64,000 nucleotides of DNA from Parapedobacter pyrenivorans (GCF_014636865.1 NZ_BMER01000002.1:618292-682291), one strand, 5' to 3'; counted from the first letter of the stretch, positions 26,055-35,887 are shown. Numbers and translations are program-made. The notes: a model not told the origin generated them from the letters alone.

Positions 26055-29000
26055 TTATAGCGACAGATTGACTCCGAACGTATAGTTTCTCGGATATAAT
26101 CCTTCGGCCTGCGGGTCGGTCTGTTCCCAGTCTGGAGCCCAGAAGCCCACATTCTGAATATTAAAAAATAGCTTTAGGCTTTTCAGGTTGACGGTATCGA
26201 GGTATCGTTGTGGGAAACGGTATGCCAAGCTAATCCGATCAAGGCGTACAAACGATTTATTCCTATAGATATCAAACGGTACACCGCCTGTTAATGCATA
26301 AAGCCTGCTATACCGATTGGTCGGGTTCTCCGGGGTCCAGTATTCTGTCGCAAATGCATTTTGCCGCTCCGGGAAACCATCACTGTTCTTGGCTCGGTTA
26401 AATGTTGCTTTATATCCCAATTGTGCGTACATATTGAAGGCAAACTCAAGGTTCTTGAAAAAGACGAATTCCTGCCGGAGATTCCACCGGAATTGGGGTT
26501 CCCTGTAGCCCTGGAATTCGTAGTCCTCCTGGTTGATCACCCCGTTTCCATCTACGTCTTTAAGCTTAAAGTCTCCCGGATACTGCCCATATTCAGCCGC
26601 CTGTTCTTCTTCTCCCAATTGCCACACACCCAATACCTTTGGAGCCCATATCACATCGATGGCTTTGCCAATAAACCACCGGTTGGGAATATCATCGGAC
26701 TCGCGCTGGCCGGTAACATTGCCTTCGTCATCCAATACCTCTTCCATATTGCCATAAAGGCTGACAATTTTATTCCTGTTGACCGTGAAATTAAAACCGG
26801 AGTTCCAACTGAAATTCTCCCGTTTGAGGATAGCGGCATTTAAGGTAAACTCAATCCCCCGGTTTTCGATTTTTCCCAAGTTATCTGTCACACTGGCATA
26901 ACTATTAATCAACGGCAAACTCCGGTCAACCAGCAAGTCCAATGTCGTTGACCTATAAAGATCGATAGACCCATCCAAGAGCCCTTCTTTAATGGAAAAA
27001 TCGAATCCAAGATTCAATTGCTGCGTTCGTTCCCACTTCAATTCATGATTAGCCATTCGTTCAACAAACATTCGATTCACCTCGTATGGATTTCCCGTTT
27101 CCAATGAATAATAGGGATATTGGCTAATTCCTATTGGAGACAACGCATCATAAATACCAATGGCGGAATTTCCATTCTCACCCCACGACAAGCGGAGTTT
27201 ACCATAGGTGAGGATATTGCTTTGAAGGAACCGTTCATCGCTGATCACCCAGCCCAATGCTACCGTAGGGAAATAGGCCCTGGGATTCCTCATGCCAAAG
27301 GCGGAAAACCCATCCCTTCGCAGTGCGACCGTAGCCATGTACCGATCTTTAAAAGCGTAATTCAGGCGGCCCATCAATGCATCGCGTGTGCTATAGATGT
27401 CATCACTTCCCATATTCCGCGTGTCGCTTCCGCCCGCACCGACGTTGTGATAACCCAACACGTCAGAAGGTGCAAATTCCTGAACGCTGAGGTTATCACC
27501 CCACCCCTGTACTTTTTCTGCATTGATCAGAACCGTCGCATCCAATTGGTGGTTATTGAATCTGTGGCTCCATTTAATCAGGTTATCCAACTGCCATGTA
27601 AAATTTTCAGTATGCTCCCTATCCACCTGGCCACCAAACAGGCCCCACTCTTGATGTTCCGAAGACTGATGGTTAAAATACCGCCGCATATTGAAGTGAG
27701 GCGTATAATTTGCTTGATAACTTATCCCGAAAGGCAATTGCACCTGCGCGAACAGCGTACTGGTGATGGTGGTGATATCCAATAAACGGTCTGTAAAAGC
27801 CCGATCGTAAAGCGGATTACGGGCAGCTACCAAATCGTCAACCGGACTCAACCGCAACGTTGTGCCATCGTCTTCATACATGCTCCCCCATGGCGAGATC
27901 ACTTGGATATTTGTCCCAGCATTAACATTGCTTTCGTCTCTTCTCGCAAACTGAGAATTAATCCCGACTTTCAGCCAACTGGTCACATCGGCATCGATGT
28001 TGATACGGTTCCTGATGGTCTTGAACTGGTCGCCTACTACTACGCCTTCATTATTATTATAGCCCAGAGAAACAAAATAGGTTAGCGCATTGGCTCTTCC
28101 GGATAGGGACACATTGTGATCCTGCCTTAGTGCCTGCTGATAAATCATGTCTGCCCAGTCAATCGATTTCCCGGCTTTATAATTTTCGATTTCCAATGGT
28201 CGCAACCCTAGCCGTGAAAGCCAGATATCCAATGGTTCGCCTGCTAGACCACCTCGCCACTCGTCCAATGTAACCCCCGATGGTAAGTCATTGGGATCAT
28301 CATATAGATACAATTTGTCTTTGGTAGTTGGATTGTAGTAGTTTAGCGACTTCATCAAATCAGAACGCCAATTGACAAACTCGTCGGCACCATATACTTT
28401 TCCATACCGGGTGGGCTGTGCTACACCAATGCTGGAATTAAAGCTAATAATCGGCTTGCCACTGTCTTTCCCCCGCTTCGTGGTGATCTGGATGACCCCA
28501 TTCGCACTCCGTGCTCCATAAATCGCTGCCGAGGATGCATCTTTCATTACATCTATTGATTCAACATCGTTTGGATTGATGTCCGAGAGATTTCCGACAT
28601 AAATCACTCCATCCAGTACGATCAGCGGATCAGTGGATGTTCTCAAACTATTGTTGCCGCGTATCTCAAAGCTTCCGCCCCCTTGCGCCGAGGAAGAGAC
28701 CCCAACCGCCAAACCCGGTGTATTATTACGCAGAATGTCTGCTATATTCTGGGGCCTTTCATTTTCAAATTGTTCGGCACTCACCGATGCGATGGCTCCC
28801 GTTAAATCTCTCCTTCGCTGTTCTCCGTATCCAATGACCACCACTTCATCAAGCCTGTCGCTGGATGCATCGAGGAAAATGTTTAATTGCGTGGTTTCAT
28901 TATTGATTACGATTTCCTTGGCACCAAATCCGATGGAGCTAAAAACAAGCGTCTCCCCTACATTGGCAGTAATCGAAAAATCGCCCTCGTTGTCCGTTAC

Positions 29001-29168
29001 GGTTTGCTGGTTTCTATCCTTGACCCGTACCGTTACTCCGGTAATCCCCAAACTATCTGTAGACGACAAAACCTTGCCAGTAATGGTTTTGGTTTGGGCA
29101 TAGGCAGCTTGGATAAACAACATTGCCGCAAGCATACCATATAGTAATAGTCTAATTCTTTTCATCAT
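26055..29168 (-). CDS. SusC/RagA-family TonB-dependent outer-membrane transporter
   Basis: 1037 residues. Signal peptide ending near AAYAQ; carboxypeptidase-D-like domain about 25-105 (ITGKVLSSTDSLGITGVTV); plug beginning DEVVVIGYGEQRRRDLTGA with the SusC signature SLRTSTDPLIVLDGVIYVGN and MKDASSAAIYGARSANGVI; barrel ending in FGVNLSL. There is no STN domain, so regulation is not by the FecI/FecR route. It pairs with the SusD directly downstream. The GH172 gene lies upstream in the same direction with a 105-bp gap containing hairpins. Confidence 0.95.
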   Translation of the reverse strand: MMKRIRLLLYGMLAAMLFIQAAYAQTKTITGKVLSSTDSLGITGVTVRVKDRNQQTVTDNEGDFSITANVGETLVFSSIGFGAKEIVINNETTQLNIFLDASSDRLDEVVVIGYGEQRRRDLTGAIASVSAEQFENERPQNIADILRNNTPGLAVGVSSSAQGGGSFEIRGNNSLRTSTDPLIVLDGVIYVGNLSDINPNDVESIDVMKDASSAAIYGARSANGVIQITTKRGKDSGKPIISFNSSIGVAQPTRYGKVYGADEFVNWRSDLMKSLNYYNPTTKDKLYLYDDPNDLPSGVTLDEWRGGLAGEPLDIWLSRLGLRPLEIENYKAGKSIDWADMIYQQALRQDHNVSLSGRANALTYFVSLGYNNNEGVVVGDQFKTIRNRINIDADVTSWLKVGINSQFARRDESNVNAGTNIQVISPWGSMYEDDGTTLRLSPVDDLVAARNPLYDRAFTDRLLDITTITSTLFAQVQLPFGISYQANYTPHFNMRRYFNHQSSEHQEWGLFGGQVDREHTENFTWQLDNLIKWSHRFNNHQLDATVLINAEKVQGWGDNLSVQEFAPSDVLGYHNVGAGGSDTRNMGSDDIYSTRDALMGRLNYAFKDRYMATVALRRDGFSAFGMRNPRAYFPTVALGWVISDERFLQSNILTYGKLRLSWGENGNSAIGIYDALSPIGISQYPYYSLETGNPYEVNRMFVERMANHELKWERTQQLNLGFDFSIKEGLLDGSIDLYRSTTLDLLVDRSLPLINSYASVTDNLGKIENRGIEFTLNAAILKRENFSWNSGFNFTVNRNKIVSLYGNMEEVLDDEGNVTGQRESDDIPNRWFIGKAIDVIWAPKVLGVWQLGEEEQAAEYGQYPGDFKLKDVDGNGVINQEDYEFQGYREPQFRWNLRQEFVFFKNLEFAFNMYAQLGYKATFNRAKNSDGFPERQNAFATEYWTPENPTNRYSRLYALTGGVPFDIYRNKSFVRLDRISLAYRFPQRYLDTVNLKSLKLFFNIQNVGFWAPDWEQTDPQAEGLYPRNYTFGVNLSL

Positions 29169-29217
29169 TTAATTGGTTGTGGTCAGTTAGCGATTGTCTG
29201 CGCTACAGCGTGTTTGA

Positions 29218-29267
29218 ACACTTTTTTGAAGTGTGATGGGACATTGCCGCCCCATCGCACCAGGAGG
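29218..29267 (-). terminator. Two stem-loops after the GH172 gene
   Basis: In the gap between GH172 (stop at 29274) and susC (start 29168) I see an imperfect stem GTGATGGG/CCCATCGCAC with a 9-10-nt loop (about 29233-29262) and, further on, ACACTT/AAGTGT (29218-29234). They could terminate the GH172 transcript or set its ratio to susCD. Confidence 0.4.
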
Positions 29268-29273
29268 TTGGAA

Positions 29274-31541
29274 TCATTTTACGACAAAATTCGGCATCAC
29301 GTAGCTATAAACCTCATAGCGAAGTTCACTCCATGCGCTTTTCTTGGGGTAAGGGTAACCAGGATACAGTTCCCTGTCTTCCGGCACGAACTTTACACGT
29401 ACCCGTATCGATGAGCGGCCCTGCGTCAACCGTGCTGGGATTAAAAACTCATCGTCACGGAACTTCCGGTTAGATGTCATCACCTCGTATACCCGCTCGC
29501 CCAACTCTCCCTTGGGTGGCGAATACATGTAGCTATTAGATCCAGCCGTATACCAAATCCCGGCATACTCCCATTTTGGGTTTTCTGGATCGAATGAACC
29601 GCTGGCGTCGGCGATGTATACTTCTGCCTTCTGGTTAGGAAAACTGTAATCGAAGGCTCGTCGTAACATCGCTCCATAGTTCTTCGAATCCAAGTGAACG
29701 GAAAACTCAGACTCGCCCCGTGTATACCTACCTGTTTCGGTATGGGGCGCAAAAACTTCACTTCCGATATACCGATCGTAGTGGTCACGTTCGTCCTTAG
29801 GCAATTCCCAAGCTTCCTGTGGAAAAGTGTCAATAGACAACCCATCATAGCGAGAAGTAATCTCTTCTACTTCAGAAGCATGCGGCGAATGATAAGCATG
29901 ATATTTTTCGCTTTGTTCATTACCGACATTCAGCTCATCTGTTTGGATTAGCGATGCCGACGGCAACCCATACCAATAAGTCACCGTTCGATAATGCTCT
30001 TTGGACAAGTTCCATCCTCCGTGCTCCAAATTGATCACCGCCCGGTTACCGAACGGCATGGCATCGGCAATCAGAAATCGATAGGCGGAGTGATAGCTAT
30101 CCTTTTCATTTTTAGCTTCATCACCACGTCTGGCACCTACTGGATGTCCAGCAAAAGGTAAAGTCATGGTTTCTCCGCCCCAATAGTCTCCACCACCACC
30201 CCATTCCTCGGTTCCGGTTCCATGGGCCTGGGGGGTTCGGGCGCCATCGAAGAAAAAGCGTGGATCGGCTTCCAATGTTTGCAGGAAGTTACGCTTCGTA
30301 AATAGAAACGACGTCCCCACGAAATTGCCCGACCAGACATCTTCTCCCTCCACGCCACGGGTATCTAATAAAGTCATATCCAGCCCCAGTTCCGGATCGG
30401 CAAAATCCTTGTAGGTCGCATGGAAATAACTACTTTGATTGGGAGCCACATCCTTATACGGTTCATAGCGTATCTCATACTGAATCTCGGTATCGCCAGG
30501 GTCTATGCCCGCAATTTCAAAACGAGCGGACTTGAAAAACGGCATTGGATAATAACACGACAATTCGACTTGCTGGCTGTCGTAATCAAAACGAATGTTG
30601 ATTGGAAAACCTTTAACAAGAAATTCCTGCTGCTCACGATTGTAAAGTGTTCCGGTACCATAAAACAATGCCAGCGGTGCATTAATGGATGGATTAATGC
30701 GGTCATCCCATGTGACCAATAATTGCAAATCCTCCAAATCGATTGCCTTTTCGAGCGGAATGGTAAACTTGAGCGCCCTGACAACCGATGGGCCGGCATC
30801 CCGGATTTCTGCAAACACCTTGCGGGAATTGTCAAGTGCGATGGTCCCCTGCTTTGCGGGTATGTCTTTGGGCGCAATATCACTTCCCGAACGGCTCAGT
30901 AAATCGACCACATCGCGGTCCGGCACATCATTAACATCCCATGCCTTAATCGGCTGTGAAAGGTGTTTCTCATTGGCATATCGCTTATAGATATAGTACC
31001 CCGTACCGTAAAACGTACGTGAATAGGCCAGCTGGAGAGATTTTTGGAAGCCAATAGGCACCCACATCAAATCCGCGCCTTTGGTCTTGGTCCAGGTAAA
31101 CGTAAGCGGTTCCGGAAATGCCTTCTCGGGGAGAAAGGTGGCGTGGGTTATTTCTTTTTTCGCATTTTCCGGATCATCGGTGCCGGTCTCCTTGATTACA
31201 TAGTCATGGTCGTCGACTACATAATGCCAAGGGCTACCGTGCCAGTGATTTGTCCGTTTGAAGTAAAGTACCCCTGGTCCGACAACATCCATTGTCACAT
31301 TAAAATCCTCACTTTTACCCATCCAGAGGAAGTTACGCGAATCCGCTGCCCGATTCCCCCCTTCCCGCATATAGGTACTGATCATATAAGCCCGTTCACC
31401 GATTCGTTGCAGCGGTAGCTTATCCCACATCCGGTAAGCATCCAAACCTACCGGAATAGTAGGTGGTTGCTGGGCGGTTAGTCGACTGATCTGGCAGTTC
31501 AACCCCAAAAAAACAAACAAATACAAGAATCTATTTTTCAT
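29274..31541 (-). CDS. GH172-family (DUF2961) glycoside hydrolase
   Basis: 755 residues with a Sec signal peptide ending near RLTAQQ. The DUF2961 signatures are clear: ISTYMREGGNRAADSRNFLW and WHGSPWHYVVDD in the first 130 residues, then a double jelly-roll region with GTGTEEWGGGGDYWGGETM and LPFAGHPVGARRGDE. Characterised GH172 enzymes act on furanosides: alpha-D-fructofuranosyl linkages (difructose dianhydride) and alpha-D-arabinofuranosyl linkages (mycobacterial D-arabinan). The gene sits just upstream of susC/susD and downstream of a propeller hydrolase, with a conserved operator-like element ~117 bp before its start. Substrate is inferred, not shown. Confidence 0.85.
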   Translation of the reverse strand: MKNRFLYLFVFLGLNCQISRLTAQQPPTIPVGLDAYRMWDKLPLQRIGERAYMISTYMREGGNRAADSRNFLWMGKSEDFNVTMDVVGPGVLYFKRTNHWHGSPWHYVVDDHDYVIKETGTDDPENAKKEITHATFLPEKAFPEPLTFTWTKTKGADLMWVPIGFQKSLQLAYSRTFYGTGYYIYKRYANEKHLSQPIKAWDVNDVPDRDVVDLLSRSGSDIAPKDIPAKQGTIALDNSRKVFAEIRDAGPSVVRALKFTIPLEKAIDLEDLQLLVTWDDRINPSINAPLALFYGTGTLYNREQQEFLVKGFPINIRFDYDSQQVELSCYYPMPFFKSARFEIAGIDPGDTEIQYEIRYEPYKDVAPNQSSYFHATYKDFADPELGLDMTLLDTRGVEGEDVWSGNFVGTSFLFTKRNFLQTLEADPRFFFDGARTPQAHGTGTEEWGGGGDYWGGETMTLPFAGHPVGARRGDEAKNEKDSYHSAYRFLIADAMPFGNRAVINLEHGGWNLSKEHYRTVTYWYGLPSASLIQTDELNVGNEQSEKYHAYHSPHASEVEEITSRYDGLSIDTFPQEAWELPKDERDHYDRYIGSEVFAPHTETGRYTRGESEFSVHLDSKNYGAMLRRAFDYSFPNQKAEVYIADASGSFDPENPKWEYAGIWYTAGSNSYMYSPPKGELGERVYEVMTSNRKFRDDEFLIPARLTQGRSSIRVRVKFVPEDRELYPGYPYPKKSAWSELRYEVYSYVMPNFVVK

Positions 31542-31615
31542 AATTTTGTCTTTATATCTTTAGTAAACTCAATGGACTTATAACACACCTAATTTTTTAC
31601 CGATCACTCCGCTTT

Positions 31616-31698
31616 GTTAAACTATCTAGCTAAAGTAGCAACAACCAAGTAGTGCAGCTTAAATGGGATTTGCAGGTTACTAAACTATCTTAACGAAG
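31616..31698 (-). promoter_or_regulatory. Conserved operator-like element A upstream of GH172
   Basis: The stretch 31658-31676 reads CTTAAATGGGATTTGCAGG on the plus strand and is followed by TTACTAAACTATCTTAACG. The first 19 bases are identical to element B at 32848, and the second half shares TAAAxTATCTTA with B and with element C at 36763. A second, degenerate copy (GTTAAACTATCTAGCTAAAG, starting 31616) lies closer to the gene. Probable binding region for one or both AraC-family regulators encoded at 36772-38719. Confidence 0.7.
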
Positions 31699-31705
31699 CA
31701 TCCTA

Positions 31706-32737
31706 TCATTCTGTTTCCACCTCATCAAATCGGAGCTTGGCTATCCGCATACCATCCAAACCTCGCTTCAGCGAAACGATATAGTACTGGTCGCCTTCCT
31801 TGATAATCTCGGGAGCAGCGACATGTAGTTGCCCCACCAAATAACGGTCGTCGTCGTCTCCGAAATCAAGCGGATCCGGCGAGCTGTATTGAGTATTCAG
31901 CGAATAACGGCCGTATAACTGATTTCTGAATAGCACGTAACTATCGTTTATCTTTACAACAAATGGGCATTCGATGTCACCGGCATACCAATTGGTCTGT
32001 TCAAGCGGCGTGCCACCCCTTGAAACAACCACGGCATCACTCCATTCCTTCATGTCCTTGGAAGTTCTGCAGTAAATGGCCCCCTGTGGTCCGAACGTCT
32101 TATCGTCATGTTCATTATGGGCACTGTAATAGCAATAATAGGTGTCCGAGATTTTCAGCACCATAGCATCCCGTGTATTATACAGTGGACCGGAAAACAA
32201 AGCCGGAGTTCCGCTTTCATTCAGCACGCGGATAAATTCCTTGCCGTCCTCGCTCGTGGCCAGACAAATCCTGTTCCAATCCCCATAAAACATGTAATAT
32301 ATGCCTTCTTCTTCGAAAACATACGGAGCCTGCAATCCTCCTTCTGTCTCGCCCAGTGTGGTATCGGCAACCATTGCGATACCCTTTGGCTGCCACGCCG
32401 TATCGGTAAGGCTTTTACCCTCCCATCGATAAAAAAGTCGGGTGTTGCCACCGATCTTGGTATTCCGGATACATGACCAAAGTTGCCACGTACCGTCCTT
32501 TGCTTTCCAAACACCGAAATCGACGGGCTCCTGCCGATCCTTGTTGTAAGCTCCCAAATCCGGCATACTCGTGATATCCTGCCATTTGCTATCGATGACC
32601 GCCTTATAACGGAAGTCCTTATCTCGGTTTTCACAGGATCCGAACATTACCGCCAATAGGCACATAACTATACGTATTTCGGTCGTATACGTCAACGCGC
32701 TCAAATAGATGCGGTTCTTTTTTCTCATTGGTTTCAT
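31706..32737 (-). CDS. Five-bladed beta-propeller glycoside hydrolase-like lipoprotein (GH32/GH43/GH68 clan type)
   Basis: 343 residues with a lipoprotein signal ending FGSC (about Cys34). The pattern of short beta blades includes TEGGLQAPYVFEEEGIYYMF, YNTRDAMVLKISDTYYCYYS and GDIECPFVVKINDSYVLFRN. The RD-A and ECP segments correspond in position to the RDP and ECP motifs that supply the transition-state stabiliser and general acid in the GH32 clan; an N-terminal nucleophile Asp candidate is in EPVDFGVW. It likely trims furanosyl or related oligosaccharides at the cell surface or periplasm. It lies upstream of GH172 in the same direction with its own copy of the conserved upstream element. 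The exact GH family is not certain. Confidence 0.65.
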   Translation of the reverse strand: MKPMRKKNRIYLSALTYTTEIRIVMCLLAVMFGSCENRDKDFRYKAVIDSKWQDITSMPDLGAYNKDRQEPVDFGVWKAKDGTWQLWSCIRNTKIGGNTRLFYRWEGKSLTDTAWQPKGIAMVADTTLGETEGGLQAPYVFEEEGIYYMFYGDWNRICLATSEDGKEFIRVLNESGTPALFSGPLYNTRDAMVLKISDTYYCYYSAHNEHDDKTFGPQGAIYCRTSKDMKEWSDAVVVSRGGTPLEQTNWYAGDIECPFVVKINDSYVLFRNQLYGRYSLNTQYSSPDPLDFGDDDDRYLVGQLHVAAPEIIKEGDQYYIVSLKRGLDGMRIAKLRFDEVETE

Positions 32738-32771
32738 TTTTACGTGTCGATCTTAAAAAATCAGCAGTATA

Positions 32772-32886
32772 ACGGTACTAGCAACACCAATGTTGGAATT
32801 AACCTAGTTTATAATCATACTAAGGTAGTAGCTTTTATCACTTCCCGCTTAAATGGGATTTGCAGGCTGCTAAAGTATCTTAGCAA
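32772..32886 (-). promoter_or_regulatory. Conserved operator-like element B upstream of the propeller hydrolase
   Basis: Plus-strand 32848-32866 is CTTAAATGGGATTTGCAGG, identical to element A, followed by CTGCTAAAGTATCTTAGCAA (32867-32886), an imperfect palindrome GCTAA-n5-TTTAGC on the minus strand. Degenerate extra copies (ACTAAGGTAGTAGC at 32819; GGTACTAGCAAC at 32774) lie nearer the start codon at 32737. The core is about 111 bp upstream of the gene, nearly the same distance as in element A. Confidence 0.7.
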
Positions 32887-32941
32887 GATCGAACAACCAT
32901 CAGTTTTTCAAGCAGATACACCTTACTCAACAAGTATGATC

Positions 32942-33778
32942 CTATTTTCTTTCCAACAATGCATTATTGTATTCCCTGATTAGTGGAAGTACAAAATCAG
33001 CTGCCTGCCTTGCGGCCGTGTCCGGATCGGGATTGGGTAAAATCTCTAGGGACAGCCACCCATCGTAGCCCACTTGCAAGAGATTATCCAAAATATTCTT
33101 GAAATCCAGATGTCCTTGCCCAGGGGCCAGTCGATTGGAATCCGCAATATGAATATATTTGATATGATCGATGTGCTTTGCAAGCTCCGGCCCAATGGTG
33201 ACATCTTCGATATTCATGTGAAATACGTCGGGCATCAACATCATGTTGGGCATCCCTATTTTCTTCATTAGCGCCACTCCCTCCCTTACGGATACAATAA
33301 AATCAATCTCGTATCGGTTTACAGGTTCCAGAATCAATGTGACATCACGTTTAAGCGCATACGTACATAATTCCTGTGCTACATCAACAAATAATGCTTC
33401 GACTTCTTCACGCGGCTTGTTTCCTATTGATCCTCTCACCCGGCCGATATTGACAATCTGTCCAAACTCAGCGGCTAAATCAATCAATTCTTTGAAAATG
33501 AGCACCGTATCGTTTCTCTTTTCAATATTTTCATGCGTCAGGCGCAATCCCCCATCTGCATAAACCTGGCCCGTCGAAATGCAGGAAACCTCAATACCAT
33601 GTACATCCAACATGCTGCGGAGATAAGATGGATTGATTTCTTCTGCCCTTCGCAACGCCAGCTCCACGCCGTTAAAACCAAGTTCGGCAGCTTTTTGAAT
33701 ACTCTTTTCAAATCCACGGAAAACGACGAAAGCACTTGGCAGGGCATGTTCGCCCGCAATCGCAACGGATAATTTCAT
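32942..33778 (-). CDS. TIM-barrel sugar epimerase, resembling 5-keto-L-gluconate epimerase (IolO) / ketose 3-epimerases
   Basis: 278 residues, no signal peptide, xylose-isomerase-like TIM barrel. Metal-ligand motifs are in order: ILEPVNRYEIDF (Glu), MPDVFHMNIED (Asp and His), IHIADSNRLAPGQGHLDF (His, with the conserved N-R-x-A-P-G-x-G-H), and WLSLEILP (Glu). The phrases CISTGQVYADGGLRLTH and HIADSNRLAPG closely recall IolO and D-tagatose/L-ribulose 3-epimerase members. It overlaps the MFS gene by an ATGA junction (33775-33778) and is the last gene of the SDR-epimerase-MFS-epimerase operon. Likely interconverts keto-sugars or keto-aldonates taken up by that transporter; substrate uncertain. 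Confidence 0.75.
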   Translation of the reverse strand: MKLSVAIAGEHALPSAFVVFRGFEKSIQKAAELGFNGVELALRRAEEINPSYLRSMLDVHGIEVSCISTGQVYADGGLRLTHENIEKRNDTVLIFKELIDLAAEFGQIVNIGRVRGSIGNKPREEVEALFVDVAQELCTYALKRDVTLILEPVNRYEIDFIVSVREGVALMKKIGMPNMMLMPDVFHMNIEDVTIGPELAKHIDHIKYIHIADSNRLAPGQGHLDFKNILDNLLQVGYDGWLSLEILPNPDPDTAARQAADFVLPLIREYNNALLERK

Positions 33779-35037
33779 ATGTTTTTTACTATGTTAACGT
33801 GTTCAATTTTTTTGATTAGGCCTAGGATGACCAAGAAACTTAGTGGATGAAGCGTACCTGAAATCACAAATGCAGGCCCATATCCATACTCTTCGATTAC
33901 AAAACCGATACAGAAGCTGAAAAGCATAGCACCATAGGTACCGATACAACCCATCAGTCCCGATACCGATCCGATAATCCTGGACGGAAACATGTCCGCA
34001 GCCAACGTTTGCACAATAGTAGACCACAATTGATGGCCAAACATGGCTAATCCAAAGAAAATTATCGCGCCCATCAATGGAGCGCCGACGATAAACAACG
34101 AAAGGGGCAACATCGATGCTGCGATAGCCATGGGTATTTTCCGGGCTATGTTGAGCGAACCTGTTTTTTTTAGCAGGTAGCTGCTAAACCATCCCCCTAA
34201 AAAACTGCCTGCACCGGCAAATGCGTAGGGAATCCACGCGTATGATCCGATGCCAATGATATCCAATCCCCGAACGTCATTAAGGTATTTGGGCAACCAA
34301 AAAATAAAGAAAAACCATCCCGCATCTGTCAGAAACTTCACTACCAGCAATCCCCATACCTTACGGTACCTAAATAGGCTAATCCATGGAAGGTCCACTT
34401 TTTGTTCCGCAGTATCTTCTGCCAATGCTTGGATGATCACTGACTTTTCCGTCTCGGTAATGAACCGGCTTTTAGCAGGGCGTTCATAGATCTTAAGCCA
34501 TGCAATTACCCAGATCAATCCAAGCAAGCCGGTCAAAATAAATGCCCAACGCCAATCGAATACCGTGATGACCAAGGCAAGTAGCGGCGGCGCGATTACC
34601 GCACCCAAGCTGGATCCGGTATTGAATATGCCGAATGCAAATGCCCGCTCTTTGGCCGGAAACCACTCTGATACGGCCTTAGCCGATCCCGGAAACCCGC
34701 CTCCTTCGCCGAGCCCCAATAGGAATCTGACGATACCCAGCCCCAAAACACCGGAGACAAAACCATGCAACATATTGGCAATCGACCACCAAATAATCAT
34801 GATTGCATATCCCATACGGGTGCCCAACACATCAAGCAATCGACCACCTACGGCATACATCGTACCGTAGGCAAATAGAAAGAGGCTGTTGATCATCCCA
34901 TATTCTGAATCACTGACCGAAAAAGACTTACGGAGTTCGCCAATAGCCACCGGCAGTGTTTGCCTATCCAGGTAATTAATGGCTGTTGCCAGTGCAATCA
35001 GACCGACAATCCACCACCGCAGGTTCTTAATTTTCAT
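33775..35037 (-). CDS. MFS transporter of the anion:cation symporter (aldonate/hexuronate) type
   Basis: The start is placed at the ATG at 35037, which overlaps the upstream stop as ATGA (35034-35037), giving about 420 residues. Twelve hydrophobic segments are visible. The first-helix motif INYLDRQTLPVA and the loop GEGGGFPGSAKAVSEWFP are signatures of the ACS subfamily that includes ExuT, GudP and GarP, which move hexuronates, aldarates and aldonates with protons. The C-terminal end overlaps the next gene by four bases. A sugar-acid carrier fits the downstream dehydratase/ALDH genes at 38710-42763. Confidence 0.85.
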   Translation of the reverse strand: MKIKNLRWWIVGLIALATAINYLDRQTLPVAIGELRKSFSVSDSEYGMINSLFLFAYGTMYAVGGRLLDVLGTRMGYAIMIIWWSIANMLHGFVSGVLGLGIVRFLLGLGEGGGFPGSAKAVSEWFPAKERAFAFGIFNTGSSLGAVIAPPLLALVITVFDWRWAFILTGLLGLIWVIAWLKIYERPAKSRFITETEKSVIIQALAEDTAEQKVDLPWISLFRYRKVWGLLVVKFLTDAGWFFFIFWLPKYLNDVRGLDIIGIGSYAWIPYAFAGAGSFLGGWFSSYLLKKTGSLNIARKIPMAIAASMLPLSLFIVGAPLMGAIIFFGLAMFGHQLWSTIVQTLAADMFPSRIIGSVSGLMGCIGTYGAMLFSFCIGFVIEEYGYGPAFVISGTLHPLSFLVILGLIKKIEHVNIVKNI

Positions 35038-35858
35038 GCTTTTTCCCAAGTTTCCTTCACAAACTCAACCGCTCTCTTCACCCCTTCCGTACCTTGATTA
35101 CCCCACTCCTCTAAACACAGCCATCCGTCAAAGTGCTTGGTTTTCAAGTAACTGAATATGGTCTCAAATGGCACGATACCTGTTCCGATGGCTACGGGAT
35201 CCATTTTACCCTTAGTGGCCGTTTCAGCAACGTGTATGGTCTTCACCTGATCGAACACTTGATCCAGTACTTCCAGTGTTGTGTCTTCCCCTGCCACCAA
35301 AATATTGGCCGTATCGAAGTTGATTCCAATCGACGTGCCTCGTAGCTGCCGTGCGATCTCCAAAAAAATTGCTGGCGGGTTGCTAAAGTCCATATAGTCC
35401 CAGGCTCCCGGTTTGGAATGATCTTCGTAAACCAAAGTAATTCCATATTTATCACTGACTGGCGCGGCCTTTTTCAAATACATTACAGCCCAAGCAATCC
35501 CATCCTGCTCACTGGTTTTCGGATGTGCTTGACCAGCTGTCACACGGAGGTATTTAGCCCCAACCGCTGAAGCCAACGCAATATCATGCACCAAAAAGTC
35601 AAATTCGCGTTCACGCTGTTGCGGATCAGGATGGGTAAAATCCGGGTAGGTAGTCACCATCACCAACGGAATACCCACTTCGGAAATAGCCGTCCTGATT
35701 TCACGGATGTAGTTGGGGGTATGGTTTTTCAATAAGATAATGCCAATATCAAAAGCATCCAATCCAATGCTTTTACAGAAATATGCATATTCACGAATGG
35801 TCATTTCACCATTCATTATGTTCGGAAATAAAGAAACGGACAAGCAGCTAGTCTTCAT
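35034..35858 (-). CDS. Sugar phosphate isomerase/epimerase-like TIM-barrel protein
   Basis: 274 residues, cytosolic, xylose-isomerase-like TIM barrel. Metal-binding positions appear as ITLVYEDHSKP (Glu), IGINFDTANILVAG (Asp), IHVAETATKGK (His) and WLCLEEWGNQG (Glu). It belongs to the broad AP-endonuclease-2/IolE-like superfamily and differs from the neighbour at 32942 in all loops, so the two probably catalyse different steps. It starts 29 bp after the SDR and is coupled to the MFS gene through ATGA. Related TIM barrels act as epimerases, inosose dehydratases or 3-keto-glycoside lyases; no choice can be made here. Confidence 0.7.
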   Translation of the reverse strand: MKTSCLSVSLFPNIMNGEMTIREYAYFCKSIGLDAFDIGIILLKNHTPNYIREIRTAISEVGIPLVMVTTYPDFTHPDPQQREREFDFLVHDIALASAVGAKYLRVTAGQAHPKTSEQDGIAWAVMYLKKAAPVSDKYGITLVYEDHSKPGAWDYMDFSNPPAIFLEIARQLRGTSIGINFDTANILVAGEDTTLEVLDQVFDQVKTIHVAETATKGKMDPVAIGTGIVPFETIFSYLKTKHFDGWLCLEEWGNQGTEGVKRAVEFVKETWEKA

Positions 35859-35887
35859 GATTTCAATGCTATTAATATGTTAATGGG

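Noticed and set aside
27120-27785. 221-residue plus-strand frame antisense to susC
   Set aside because: It sits entirely within the conserved SusC barrel coding region; no motif supports it.
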